From Nilaparvata lugens (taxonomy: Eukaryota; Arthropoda; Insecta; Hemiptera; Delphacidae), in NCBI RefSeq assembly GCF_014356525.2, contig NC_052504.1, positions 61,491,637-61,555,636 of the forward strand: a DNA stretch of 64,000 nt. Direction: 5' to 3'. Below are positions 36,501 to 43,524 of this stretch, piece after piece. The notes under the pieces were generated by a model that saw nothing but the letters and a program-made list of their open reading frames with translations, ran no database searches and was not told where the DNA came from. Every line of letters begins with the position of its first letter. Within the stretch, counting starts at the first letter, position 1. The position numbers and the translations under genes are program-made.

Positions 36501-38001
36501 TATTCCCTTTCTCTAGAGACGTTTTCAATGATTTGGACTTCATGCCATCTGATGTCACAGATCGACCATGTCCAACCACAACTTCAATAACAGCTTCAAC
36601 ATCTCAGACAACTTCTCTTCATTGTACAACTCCTTCTCAACCACCAATTTCTGAAATGGATAGGCCTACATCAACAGCTACATCTTCTCCAGGACCAACA
36701 TCTTCTGAAGTGAATAGGCCTTCATCACCTCAACCCTTGAATACTGGATCTTCAAAGCAATCATCAGCTCTAGTCTCACCAGAAGTCATAATGCCTTTCC
36801 CCAAGGCTGAAGAACGTAAGAAGGTAGGCCCATCTGTGACTAGGAAGAAAGGAAAATCACGAATTTTGACCAGCACTCCAGTGAAAGAAGATATAGAGAG
36901 GGAGTTTGAAGACAGGTGTAAGAGGAAACTAAGTCTGGGTGCTCCCAATATGAAGAAAAAAAGAGTAGGTAAAGGAATTTGGAAGCCACCACGACCATCA
37001 TCTAAAAGTGCTCCAGATAGTAGGGATGATTTATGCCAAGAGTCAGGCTCTTCTGATATAAGTTTTTCCTCCAATTCATCTTTGTCTGATGGAAGTGAGG
37101 AAGAAAATGTGGAAATAAAAGAAAAAGATTTTGTAGTGGTGCAATTTCCAGGGAAAAAAAATATAATCCACTACATTGGATCAGTGGAGAAGGTGATTGA
37201 TCCTTCATGTGAATATGAAGTTAAATTTCTTCGTCGTCAAGGTATTGCATTTGTCTTTCCAGCAGTGGAAGACAAATCAATTGTTTCAATGGTAGATGTA
37301 TGCAGAACTCTACCATTGATGCAGTCAAGGAGAGGAAAATATTATTTCAAAAAGCGACACATTGCTAAATATCATAACTTACGATGAGTCCACTTTTTCC
37401 ACTTTTCAAATTAAAACTTAATAAAATCACTTTTAAATGGAAAAAATTTACTAGTTACTTCCTGAAGATGACCTCAACAACAGGTCGAAATTAGTTACCA
37501 CTATGTGAGTAAATTTTCTTTTAAATAGAAAGAAAATTTACTCACATGGTGGTAACTACAGTTTCGACCTGTTGTGATCATCTTCCTGAAGATGAAGATG
37601 ATTAGTAATAATGAAGATGTGAGTAAATTTTCTTTCTATTTAAAAGTGATTTTATTAAGTTTTAACTTAAATAATAATATTGATTATAATAATTGATTAT
37701 TTTCAATAAGGTAAATAACCAGATGAATGTATTCTAGTGAGAAGATGCAAGGCTACCAGTGTCTATTGTTTTTTCTATAAAGGACTTTATATTCATATTC
37801 TAATGGACTTATATATCCTTGACATAGAAAATAATATTTTCAATTCAGATTAAAGTCAACAATTTAAAAGAAGAAATGTACATCAATTGGTACAAAACAA
37901 ACTATCCCATGGCAGAAAAAAGATTGCAAAAGCTGGTTTCGGATCAAATTTTGAGGGAAAAATTAAGTGCTCTGGAGGAGAAAAAGAAAGGCAGGAAGTG
38001 A
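6357..38001 (+). CDS. DRC11: IQ and AAA domain-containing protein 1 (dynein regulatory complex subunit 11), 12 exons, complete
   Basis: Twelve exons joined at GT-AG sites in compatible phases give one 935-codon frame. The family member (IQCA1 in vertebrates) belongs to the nexin-dynein regulatory complex of motile axonemes. In an insect, sperm flagella and chordotonal cilia are the expected sites. Order along the protein: a helical N-terminal region (1-210); a Q-R-x-E-R-A-R-Q segment and one IQ calmodulin-binding motif (IQRFWRGYRDR, residues 266-276); a helical and proline-containing middle; a lysine-rich stretch (about 557-577); and an AAA region with GPPNCCKKT (679-687), VIFIDGA (736-742) and VLFLATSD (780-787). 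It ends in the family's NWY-like tail. The P-loop lacks the last Gly and has Lys in place of Ser/Thr, so ATP hydrolysis is doubtful. Exons total about 2.8 kb over 31.6 kb. The introns carry most of the mobile elements in the window. Confidence 0.88.
6503..8395. other. DRC11: DRC11 intron 1
   Basis: A 1.9-kb intron. It contains a long TTC microsatellite (7271-7383) and otherwise no coding signal. Several short open frames here on both strands are shadows of low-complexity sequence. Confidence 0.7.
7271..7383. repeat. (TTC)n microsatellite
   Basis: Roughly 110 bases of CTT/TTC triplets with a few T-run and CTA interruptions. The poly-Leu/Phe open frame it creates is an artefact. Confidence 0.95.
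8396..8548 (+). CDS. DRC11: DRC11 exon 2
   Basis: Follows TTTTTAG and ends at TTTTAT|GTAAGT. It encodes residues 49-99 (YILIVNHLGTVYDQHNEF..., ending in REEYSDF). The phase joins exon 1 (AG|G) and exon 3 (AT|A). The VNHLGTVYDQ...PQKR-type segment is characteristic of IQCA1 orthologues. Confidence 0.85.
8549..9336. other. DRC11: DRC11 intron 2
   Basis: 788 bp, AT-rich. Nothing recognised. Confidence 0.7.
9337..9670 (+). CDS. DRC11: DRC11 exon 3
   Basis: The acceptor is TTATCATAG and the donor is CAGAAG|GTAACA. It encodes residues 100-211, starting YLDDSLIEMKLTRRDIELKV and passing through YYLIERRDIL to LTPEQK. The segment is highly charged and predicted helical, including KKKKMQ near residue 190. 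It ends in phase 0 before a 9.3-kb intron. Confidence 0.88.
9671..10656. other. DRC11: Left part of DRC11 intron 3
   Basis: About 1 kb, AT-rich, between exon 3 and the BEL/Pao LTR. Short near-repeats of AATAACTCCAAT(A) occur at 10150-10205. No coding signal. Confidence 0.6.
10657..11069 (+). repeat. 5' LTR of the BEL/Pao element
   Basis: Begins TGTTCGGACGTTATATGAAT and matches the 3' LTR without any gap until TTGAGTCGA, where it joins the protease-coding sequence directly. The true LTR end may therefore be clipped by the internal deletion. Confidence 0.88.
11070..11240 (+). pseudogene. BEL/Pao aspartic protease, C-terminal remnant
   Basis: Right after the LTR the frame reads ELADSEFF, then VDILLGAEYFPFILTG and TVWGYCLMCK. 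This is the characteristic end of the BEL/Pao retropepsin region (L-A-D-P/S, then D-I/L-L-L-G-A-D/E, and closing F/W-G-W/Y). The catalytic DSG-containing part and all of gag are absent. Confidence 0.7.
11306..12097 (+). pseudogene. BEL/Pao reverse transcriptase fragment
   Basis: A 263-codon open frame. It begins VKRFWVVEEPPRIKKLLEGE, the linker that follows the protease in BEL/Pao Pol, then GIYIVELPSKE. After a shortened middle it reaches YGVSSSPFLAICTTHQF and the polymerase motif STYMDDIVTS (YMDD), then FELLKWASNHS. The fingers region is missing compared with intact elements. The frame ends in FRSEN* inside the left arm of the inserted foldback-like element at about 12080, so the last residues are not retrotransposon-encoded. 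Confidence 0.75.
12235..12935 (+). repeat. Two tandem 351-bp units in the left foldback arm
   Basis: Both units begin ATCTCTGTAACCATT(g/a)ATCGG and end in CATAGTAAACAGTAA. They share GTGGAAGGGGAAACAGCC and AGCCAAATAATTAATG. Unit starts at 12235 and 12586 give a period of 351 bp. Confidence 0.85.
13051..15489. other. Loop of the foldback-like element, no coding signal
   Basis: About 2.4 kb of AT-rich sequence without recognisable coding frames, terminal repeats or RNA genes. Weak inverted similarity to the opposite side persists for a few tens of bases beyond each arm. Confidence 0.6.
15600..16320 (-). repeat. Two tandem units in the right foldback arm
   Basis: Inverted copies of the left-arm units. 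GGTTACAGAGATA occurs at about 15939 and again at about 16305, and the GGCTGTTTCCCCTTCCAC-type block occurs twice with minor differences. Confidence 0.82.
16480..17391 (+). pseudogene. BEL/Pao pol remnant: post-RT region fused by deletion to the integrase C-terminus
   Basis: To the right of the inserted element the frame resumes with FIDSYISSNLPPEH, LESDKTIKILGFQSNP, then TKRNVLSTFAPIFDPLGYFT and QCLWQSGCDWDD. These are hallmark phrases of the BEL/Pao region between RT and RNase H. After about 16800 the sequence degrades, and then the integrase C-terminal signature appears: RNRWSLLKRIVSSFWNRW, LPLHWRLGRITKIFPGQDGV and VNRVCLLP. The RNase H and integrase catalytic cores are deleted. The frame ends about 290 bp before the 3' LTR. 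Confidence 0.75.
17684..18096 (+). repeat. 3' LTR of the BEL/Pao element
   Basis: Begins TGTTCGGACATTATATGAAT and is collinear with the 5' LTR over 413 bp with 11 substitutions and no indels. Confidence 0.9.
18097..18927. other. DRC11: Right part of DRC11 intron 3
   Basis: AT-rich. The only recognisable item is a tRNA-like unit on the minus strand near 18410-18485. Confidence 0.55.
18410..18485 (-). repeat. tRNA-derived (SINE-like) unit or tRNA pseudogene
   Basis: The minus strand carries an A-box-like TAAGCTTAATTGGTAGCAGG, an anticodon-loop-like segment with CAT, and a B-box-like GGTTGCGAGTTCGATACC at normal tRNA spacing. The acceptor ends do not pair, so a functional tRNA is unlikely; this looks like a SINE head or a decayed tRNA. 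Confidence 0.5.
18928..19165 (+). CDS. DRC11: DRC11 exon 4 (IQ motif)
   Basis: The acceptor is AAATTACAG and the donor is CTCATTG|GTGAGT. It encodes residues 212-290. The segment SLIQRHERARQARLVARIN is the conserved block before the IQ motif in IQCA1 proteins, and IQRFWRGYRDR (266-276) fits the IQxxxRGxxxR calmodulin-binding consensus exactly. Confidence 0.9.
19166..20913. other. DRC11: DRC11 intron 4
   Basis: 1.75 kb, AT-rich. No element recognised. Confidence 0.6.
20914..21186 (+). CDS. DRC11: DRC11 exon 5
   Basis: The acceptor is TTTCTTTCTCAG and the donor is CTAGCAG|GTATGT. It encodes residues 291-381: DELRKSQYSTPQKWRKEEIL, KEWVTRWINQYQ, and FFIWYWFQIVNKVALYP, closing in IPPPGLIGLLAG. 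The WVTRW / DITKELKFF-like pattern is typical of the IQCA1 middle region. Confidence 0.9.
21646..21822. repeat. Tandem duplication of an 89-bp unit
   Basis: Unit 1 starts at 21646 and unit 2 at 21735. Both contain AAGAAGGGTCTTTTAAAGAA and CTTGGACGCACGAGTTTAAT. They differ at only a few positions. Confidence 0.92.
22080..22312. repeat. Degenerate minisatellite of the AAACTGAAAACTTGA type
   Basis: At least ten irregular units of 15-20 bp built on (T)AAACTGAAAACTTGA(C/T), with variants such as GAACTAAAAACTTG and AAACTGAAATCTTAA. Confidence 0.75.
22309..23243 (-). mobile_element. Relic DNA transposon with GGCCTGTTTCATAAA-type ends, probably PIF/Harbinger-like
   Basis: The left end GGCCTGTTTCATAAA and the inverted right end TTCATGTAACAGACCCC form imperfect terminal inverted repeats 935 bp apart. 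Subterminal CTGTATTACAGG blocks are repeated near both ends. A short minus-strand frame inside has the N-terminal character of a Harbinger transposase. No 3-bp target duplication could be confirmed. Confidence 0.55.
22792..22941 (-). pseudogene. N-terminal fragment of a Harbinger-like transposase
   Basis: ATG at 22941 opens 49 codons: MDEGSSSSSSEDNYIVIIRR, then PRIFKDRVSYNMMQETYQY, then NERFRLSFPQ and a stop at 22792-22794. The R-R-P-R-x-F-x-D-R...F-x-x-R-F-R-L-S pattern is that of HARBI1-type proteins before the first catalytic region. The catalytic domain is absent. Confidence 0.5.
24890..25075 (+). repeat. Interspersed repeat copy (partner at the window end)
   Basis: Contains CCTTTCTATTGGTGTCTG, TTAATTAATGATTATGTT and CGAGCAGAAAACATGAAATT. 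These recur in the same order on the minus strand at 63805-63990. Confidence 0.75.
25092..25727. repeat. Near-perfect palindrome, arms of about 310 bp
   Basis: The left arm contains TGTGCAAAGGCTAAAAATGA, TTTTGAGATATGAGCGCCTG and ATAAATCCATGAGATTC, and the right arm carries their reverse complements in mirror order, ending AGCCTTTGCACAGCC. The centre is near 25408 with almost no loop. It lies in a transcribed intron. Confidence 0.88.
25887..26134 (+). CDS. DRC11: DRC11 exon 6
   Basis: The acceptor is TTGTTTCCAG and the donor is AACAACAA|GTGAGT. It encodes residues 382-464: GLPDAFMEKYNVSQVKPPYP, PVIILGG, then a helical EEEKREKYKPLPPPKLTIEE. It ends in phase 0. Confidence 0.87.
26422..26660 (+). 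mobile_element. Helentron/Helitron-like 5' fragment
   Basis: Starts in a (TA)n stretch, then AAAAGCGAAATGGCACTCAC, then CTGACTGACTGACTGACTCA and CGCAGAACTAAAAATCTACC, then TTCAAATTTGGTAGGTATG. This composite is widespread in insect genomes next to rolling-circle-type elements. The class is inferred from memory of that pattern; no replicase-helicase sequence is present. Confidence 0.45.
26812..27035. mobile_element. Short element with ACTAGCCGTCAGGCTCGC terminal inverted repeats
   Basis: ACTAGCCGTCAGGCTCGCTT at 26812 is matched by its reverse complement ending at 27035. An extra inverted block, GCGAGCGAAGCGAGCCTG, occurs at about 26922. The interior is GC-rich (GACTGGATCGTCC and GGACGATCCAGTCGGGGG form another inverted pair). 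It is 224 bp long and non-coding. Confidence 0.75.
27637..27913 (+). CDS. DRC11: DRC11 exon 7
   Basis: The acceptor is TAATTTTCAG and the donor is GAGGAA|GTGAGT. It encodes residues 465-556: AKIEAKEKREKMLTTIAEKR, HDMLEAVGVWSITLPFLEK and DDVILEEMDRLQFSAFTDRG. The open frame runs on beyond the donor, but phase and family pattern favour splicing to exon 8. Confidence 0.86.
27914..28692. other. DRC11: DRC11 intron 7
   Basis: About 780 bp. Weak inverted blocks GTACGTCTGGCAGGGACG (28313) and GGCCGTGCCAGACGTCG (28405) may mark a small MITE. Nothing else seen. Confidence 0.5.
28693..28943 (+). CDS. DRC11: DRC11 exon 8 (lysine-rich segment)
   Basis: The acceptor is TTTCTTTAAAG and the donor is AAACAG|GTAATC. 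It encodes residues 557-640. A basic stretch (MKDKKKPKPKKKRVKRD) is followed by DRTFDSLFEELVLKNVIKKY and the acidic NIDDDLILDYAY. Basic linker then T-x-x-S-L-x-E-E-L-V is the family's signature before the AAA region. Confidence 0.88.
29050..29290 (+). mobile_element. tRNA-derived SINE-like element
   Basis: An A-box-like TAGATTAGATGCTGG at about 29071 and a strong B box, GGGTTCGAATCCCTGCTCGG at about 29106, are spaced as in tRNA genes. A non-tRNA body follows (TTGGGCCACCACAGTGTTTC, then GGCAAAGGCCATAAAAGTG), ending in an ATTATTATGATTATTT tail. Confidence 0.65.
30950..31275. mobile_element. Hairpin (palindromic) repeat element with ACCGGTTTCGG-type flank
   Basis: The left arm, about 31028-31148, contains AGCGTATGGAATTTCCTTAT, AAGTCCTTGTAATTTCGCAC and TTACACCATTGTCAATCTCT. 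The right arm, about 31152-31268, is its reverse complement. A third copy of TTACACCATTGTCAATCTCT precedes it at about 30960, after GACCGGTTTCGGTTA. Two mirrored open frames here give almost the same peptide only because of the palindrome. Confidence 0.8.
31522..31782 (+). CDS. DRC11: DRC11 exon 9 (degenerate Walker A)
   Basis: The acceptor is TTGTGCTCAG and the donor is AGCAAG|GTAACG. It encodes residues 641-727. SVLLMGPPNCCKKTLVNAVC carries the P-loop position: Gly679-Pro-Pro-Asn-Cys-Cys-Lys685-Lys686-Thr. The conserved Lys is kept, but the preceding Gly is Cys and the Ser/Thr is Lys. FDLSPPNLRGHF follows, the AAA segment after the P-loop. Confidence 0.9.
31783..32360. other. DRC11: DRC11 intron 9
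   Basis: 578 bp, AT-rich. Nothing recognised. Confidence 0.7.
32361..32570 (+). CDS. DRC11: DRC11 exon 10 (Walker B and sensor 1)
   Basis: The acceptor is CTGTATTTCAG and the donor is AAATTG|GTAAGA. It encodes residues 728-797. QPSVIFIDGAHKPFYKRVP contains the Walker B position (Asp740), where Gly follows in place of the usual Glu. DRVLFLATSDYPW is the sensor-1 strand. The P-S-V-I-F/W-I...F-Y-K-K/R-V-P run is diagnostic for IQCA1. Confidence 0.9.
32571..34742. other. DRC11: DRC11 intron 10
   Basis: 2.2 kb. The only assigned item is a repeat fragment near 34320-34530. Confidence 0.6.
34320..34530 (+). repeat. Diverged fragment of the repeat also ending at about 57050
   Basis: TTTGACGCATCATTA, TTAACTTGAAATTTTGCAT, AACCGAGGATGGATATAGGC and GAAGCACGGGTTAC occur in the same order as TTTGACGCATCATCACG, AACTTGGAATTTTGC, AACCAAGGATGGTTATAGGC and GAAGCACGGGTTCT at 56868-57040. 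Confidence 0.65.
34743..35006 (+). CDS. DRC11: DRC11 exon 11
   Basis: The acceptor is GGATTGTTTCAG and the donor is GCTCAG|GTAAGA. It encodes residues 798-885: SKMYDKILPVFRPDYGTLYM, WWNKLMQFHG, FPIYIVDEAI and DPLEFYDFFLSRAQ. The P-V-F/P-R-P-D-Y segment and W are shared with IQCA1 after the AAA core. Confidence 0.9.
35313..37387 (+). CDS. pogo/Tigger-type (jerky-like) transposase, nearly intact
   Basis: The open frame from 35414 encodes 657 residues. Codons from 35359 to 35413 extend it in the same frame, and an ATG at 35313 lies in a frame offset by one base across a run of eight A near 35351. The original start is therefore probably 35313 with one frameshift. Domains: an N-terminal psq-type helix-turn-helix (GLRETAREFEIDKQTLSRYV), a CENP-B-type DNA-binding part (KDWMKGFMKRHPNLSLRQPE), then a DDE_1 core with NVDETGVQTTH (first Asp), LLVLDNHESHISPAIV (second Asp) and LPPHCSHRLQPLDRTVYGPF (third Asp). 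A Ser/Thr/Pro-rich tail and a small basic C-terminal region follow. All catalytic acids are present. Terminal inverted repeats were not found. It lies in DRC11 intron 11, same strand. Confidence 0.85.
37411..37665. mobile_element. MITE-like palindromic element, 255 bp
   Basis: TTAAAACTTAATAAAATCAC at 37411 is mirrored by its reverse complement ending at 37665. Inner inverted pairs are AACAGGTCGAAATTAGTTAC / GTAACTACAGTTTCGACCTG and TTTACTCACAT / ATGTGAGTAAA. Non-coding. It starts 23 bp after the transposase stop codon. Confidence 0.8.
37849..38001 (+). CDS. DRC11: DRC11 exon 12 (last coding exon)
   Basis: The acceptor is TTTTCAATTCAG. It encodes residues 886-935 and TGA at 37999-38001. NWYKTNYPMAEKRLQKLVSD matches the closing N/S-W-Y-x-x-T/x-P segment of IQCA1. 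The end is basic (EEKKKGRK). Confidence 0.87.
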   Translation: MKVNNLKEEMYINWYKTNYPMAEKRLQKLVSDQILREKLSALEEKKKGRK

Positions 38002-38006
38002 ATAAA
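38001..38006 (+). terminator. DRC11: AATAAA polyadenylation signal overlapping the DRC11 stop codon
   Basis: The A of TGA is the first base of AATAAA. If used, the 3' UTR would be only some 20 bases. Another CAATAAATG occurs near 38330. Confidence 0.35.
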
Positions 38007-41000
38007 GTCAAAACAATATAACTCTGTGAAACAAAGTACAAGAAACAGTACAAAGTACATTGGTTCCTATTCACTGTAACATCCAGCTCTGGACACTTTC
38101 ATAAATAACTAGTTGCCACTATCGTACTATTTATAACCTATTCAGTTCAAATGCATAACATCATTCATCCATATATTCATCAATCCCTCTCTAGTTCAAT
38201 TACATGATAGGCTATGTTGTGTAGGCACTGTTTTGATTACATAATACTTGAATAACTCAATATTGTGAAATACATCCACCATTTCATACAAACGAACTCG
38301 AACATCAATTTATTTGAACTCCGTCGGGTCAATAAATGTTTAGAGCCCAGGTTCCACGTCAAATATGAGGTGTATCATGACGTGACAAAGATCGCTCTCA
38401 TAATAATGGATTCTGAATAGATTTTATGATTGTGAGATCAAAACCTAAGGCTGATTTCATACTGTTGTTTTTTGACATCATCTAACTCAGATTTCTCTCT
38501 TTTTTCAGAAGATCAAAGTTAAAACTGAGTAATAATTTATTAATAGTCTCATCTATTTTATTAGAATAATTGATTGAATTCATTTCATTTTATGACAAAA
38601 ATACAAAGTGGAAGAAAGAAGGATATTCCGTACTATTCCTAACACAATTTTGAAAAAAAAAATTATCCAAATTTTCGATTATTTCCAAATTCCTGTCTCT
38701 GGCAAGGTTTTTTTCACTCCAATAATAGATATTAATATTGAAACTCAAGTCTTATTAATATCCAAATTATTATTCCAAATCCCTTTGGAGATGCTGAGTC
38801 TGCATCTTTCATCTAACACTAGTGTATCAATGTCGGATGCCTGACAGCCGGATAAAGTATTTCAATTTATTCCATTTCACTCCACACAATCGTTGAATAA
38901 TGCAAAGTACGGTGAAGGCGTCTTTCCTCCTTTGAGAAAAATATACCAAAGAGGTTTCGAAATGAGCTATAGCTCTACAGGCGGAAAAACTGTGACTGAA
39001 TTTCCTACTTCAATGTTGTTCGCAAGAAACCTGGTAATCCGTTTCAGCCTTAGCTCACAAAAAAATACTTCATACGGACTGTTGAAGAGGGGTAGGGAAG
39101 CGGTTATGTTGCAAGTTGAGTTTAGGTAAATGATTTTTGGAGTCAAGAATCATGGATGCATGGAATAACAAGTAGTATTGTGAAATGTACAAACCGGGAT
39201 TTCCAAGGAATGACTAGTTCATTACATAATATGAGAATCGTAAGAGAGAGATACTATCAAGGAATTGATAATATTACCCAAAGAATCATCAATCAATTTA
39301 TAATAATTTTTTTGTTCAGATCGATCTCTACAATAATAGGGTAAGAGCAAACAAGCATAGAGCCAGAGCACGAATCCTGGAGCTTAAAATACAATAGATA
39401 CAACCCGATTTATGAGAAGCATGGAATATTATTATCTATTCAAGAGTGTATGAGTCCAATGTTTATTCTCATGTCTTTGGAGCTTTTAAACTTGCTTTAT
39501 CGAGATTTTTATTAATCCTTGTTTGAAACAAGAATTTGCTTGTTTGGTCCAACCCCAGACTAGGAGGAACGAAAACCAATAGTTTACAAGATGAATGTGA
39601 AGCGTGACATCTTTATAATGAAGGCTAACTTTCAATATACAGGTTAACTCATCCATGAGAAGACCTACTGTGTTTTCAACTTCATTTATGTTAACAGATT
39701 TAAAAAAAAAAACTTAATTAGGCACAGAATGAATCCATAACAACTGCAGATCCAATAAGTCCTCAAAGGCTCGATTGCACAAAAGAATGTTGAATTTCAA
39801 TTGTGCCTAACCTTTATGAAGGTAATAAAATAAAAATAATTTTGGAGAAAATGTTTTAGAATTTTAAAGAAGGCCGGCACATCTAGAAAATGAATCTGAG
39901 TCTATACTATTTCAATATATGCAGGCGATCGGGTTAGAGTCAGGAAAACTACAATACGTTTTTGCCATGCCTGATTCAATCGCCGTTCACTATTTAACAC
40001 TACAATATTTCAAAACAAACAAAATATCAACAATACTGACACGAAAGAGAATAAGAATCATATTAAATTTAACACGTTACATTACCTTTATCCTCTGATC
40101 TGGGGGCGTATTACTATCCTTACGTTAGATATTAATATGTCACCAAACCAAATAATATCAGTTGCAAATATTAATAATTAATATTAATAAATTATTTCAG
40201 AACAAAACTCAAAAAGAAAAACCCAAAGAGCCCAAATTTCGTCGATAGCCACATACACAAATTTCAAACCCGCACTTTGATTGACATTTTTGTATGACCC
40301 TTTGTTTCACTGAACTGCACTTTGTTGATGGTTCCCGTCGTGTTTCCTTTCGATGTTATTTTGTTATTTCGGCGTTTTCTTCTAAGAGTTGAGTTGATGA
40401 TGTCGGGAAGTCATCTTGCGATGCGGAACCGCCGTCTCCCGAAACGGCCTTACGTCAATTCTGGTCCAGGTATCATCCTCGGGACCTCTTACGACATGCC
40501 TTGCTAGTGGAGTCCATGATGGTATGAAGTTGTGTCTTAAAGCTGGATTTTGAAGGGGTGAAACATGAAGTTGGTTTGGGGTCACACATGAACCGCTGTA
40601 AATGAATATATTACAGCATTAATTTCTAACTCTTCCCACAATTCATTGAAAGCTAAAACTTGAGCTATAGATTAAAGATTATTTAAATTCTCTCATTCTA
40701 TTTGAATCCTCAAGTTATATAGATTTTCATCTTCAAACTACTGATTCTTTGTATCAGAATTAATGAATCTTTCTTCACAGATAATTCAAAAGTTCTGGTA
40801 TAGTTTTATAAATTAACGTTCAGTTAAAAGCTTTAATGCCATGAGAAAACACAGTCAGAAAAATATAAAAATTTAGCAAGTCTTAAACTCAATATGAACA
40901 TAATCTTGAAAATTTCATTCCAATTTAAAGACTCTCTACAATAATATATCTCCAGAAACAATAACTCAAATGTAACATAACTGAAAACTTTCTTCTCTAC

Positions 41001-43524
41001 TTTCTGTACTTCTTTAGAAAAAAAAATTAACTTCCATCACTAATAAAATCAGAAGGATTATTCTCAATCAAATTTATTTACTTGAAAAATAACAGGCTTT
41101 ATTGATACAATACTCAGATGTACCATTTTACGTACCTTAGCGGTTATTTGAAGAAACAATTATTCCTACATGATGAAGCAACACAACCTTTCAGGACATG
41201 GCACTACTAGAAAATTAAAACTTCAATAAAAAAAAAAACTAACTCCCACATTAACTAATCTAATATAAACTTGTAAACTTGCCCAAAAAGGGTGATACAT
41301 AATGACTACATCTTTACTTTCGTAGTGCTCCTAGCAAAGTGTCCTCCAAAACGTAATCTGGTCTCTCGGCTGGGGAATCGCCCCACTACTATATTATTTA
41401 GAAACAGGTCTCCTATTGGGTGAAGGGAATCAAATTGACCAATCGTCGCGTGGCTTCTAGAGCCTCAGGACCAAATATAGTAACTGCATAATCATTAGTT
41501 TCTTATAATTGTAATACTTGCTGTTTTTTAACTTATCGCACTCTATGTCGCAACAGGAAGGCTAAGTTTTAGAGATAATTCCATAATCTACATTCCTCGA
41601 TGACTCGGAGCCACAATTTTTAAATGTCTATCCTGGGAAACTCGAAGTAATGGCTGATCATAATAGAGATAGAAAATAATTTATTTCACTAACTCACTCA
41701 CAATAATGGCTCTAGTCTATTGCATATTAAATTTACTATTATAACTTGGGAAAAGGCCTGAATTAAAAATAGTGCTCGGCACACAATAGTAATTGAATGC
41801 CACGATAACCAGTCAGAGTGGCCTTTTTTTCAAAAACCTATGATTGGTTGTCGTGGAATTCAAAAAGCTTCTGTTCAACCGGACCTGGGTCAAATCAAGC
41901 CAAAAAAACTAGAATACGCATATTCATTATATTACAGCTCATTTTACATCGTGGTATATCGAGGAGCCTGGTGAAAAATACAACTACAGTACTTCTAACA
42001 CAACTGATGTGTTGCAATAGTCAATATTTTCATCCTAATTGTCTATCTTTTTCTGGAAAAATGAGGTATTTCGATCTGATTGTTTAAATTCTATAAAATC
42101 ATCAAGTATTCGCTTTTGGAAAAGGAAAGAATGAGAACGTTCATTTTATGATAACTTCTTATAAAGTTGATTATTGATCAATATAGATAAGACAAGATAA
42201 GACCTTCAAAATAGTACTACTGTACTTATAGGTTTCAGATCCGGATGGAACACACAGCTTTCAGTTTCAGCTTTATTCAGCTTTCAGCTTTCAAATTTCA
42301 GTTTCAAGTTCCACGAAAAGTATAAAACATTAAAAATTCCCCAGCCCTTTATCTTGTAATTATCTAATAAATGATGCTGATGATGTTATCAGAAACGATC
42401 AACACATGAGGAACTGAAAAAAATATTCACGATTTTCTATTTAAAGCTAGTTTTCCATCATGCTATTATATGGAATGCGTTTGTCGCATCAAACTGGACT
42501 GAAACTTTGTTTTTCTATTGGAATAATTTATTAGTGTCCAGTGAAATAGTCGAGCGCCATTAACAACAGTATGGAGTTTGACATTTCCCTCTCGGCTCTT
42601 TCCACTTTCAACTCTCACACTCTTTTTCAGTCCTCCGAAGCTCCTCTTTTTGTCGTCAGTGTTCACGTTCCACGTCGTTGGCACATAGCTAATTAACAGA
42701 ATATCAAGAGGTAGACGACTTTCATGGTTTGTTGCCGTCTGTTTTGTCGACAGAGCAGCGACATATTAGTCTGCTGTTGTGTGCTGCGTGCTGCTCAAAG
42801 TCCCCTGGGCTGCCAAATTAGTCCAATTATCACATACTCCAGCATCAAATGAGAGTTAACTTTGAATGCACACATATAAGAACATTTCCAAGTGCTGCAA
42901 TGTCCTCTCAATTATTCTAATAAGTGTTCAACTGTGCATTGAGCTTATATCATTACATCAGTCAACCATAATAGTGGATACGTCTCATCTTCTTATCTCG
43001 ATTAGATATTTCATTTCTGAATAATTATTGTAAAGTCATTCGTCAATTACATAGCAAATACCATCCCTGTTGAAAATATATTATCTCAGTTCGACAGTAA
43101 CAATCAAGATATAACATGAAAATTATTGTGTTATTTGACTTTGTATATTCAAAGCTATGATGTGTAATAATTCTTGAACACAATAGCTGTATGCATTATT
43201 TGTCAAAGTGAGGCCTGTCAAGAAATAGTTTGTAATCGATCACCAAAAAGCACCTGTCATTGACTCAAATAATAAATTATATGAGGCTTCATCAATGATG
43301 AAGTTTCACATTGCATCAAATATACCATTTGAGACAACTTTTATAGTACAATATTCACGCCAGTATATATTTCAACAGACCTACAGATTATTGGAAACTC
43401 ATAAAATAGTATAAGACTCAAGTATCTTCTGGAAATGAAGAATAATTCTTCGAATATTAAAATTACTCTTTTCTACACTGATCCTGCGGCCGATCCAAAT
43501 ATATATATGAGAATTAATGGCTGT
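38002..43524. other. Intergenic region, no host gene recognised
   Basis: 5.5 kb, AT-rich. Two patches are GC-richer than their surroundings (40320-40600 and 41330-41480) and could be old LTR or promoter remnants, but no family could be assigned. The open frames present (for example near 38608, 40382, 41818 and 42466) show no recognisable domain. Confidence 0.45.

Larger units (their letters stand above)
35007..37848. other. DRC11: DRC11 intron 11
   Basis: 2.8 kb, almost entirely occupied by the pogo/Tigger transposase gene and the adjacent MITE. A 25-bp near-duplication (AAGCTTGCTTTATTATAA) occurs at 35207-35250. Confidence 0.75.

Noticed and set aside
40320..41480. GC-richer patches that might be an LTR or promoter
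   Set aside because: No direct-repeat partner, primer-binding site or coding remnants could be identified.
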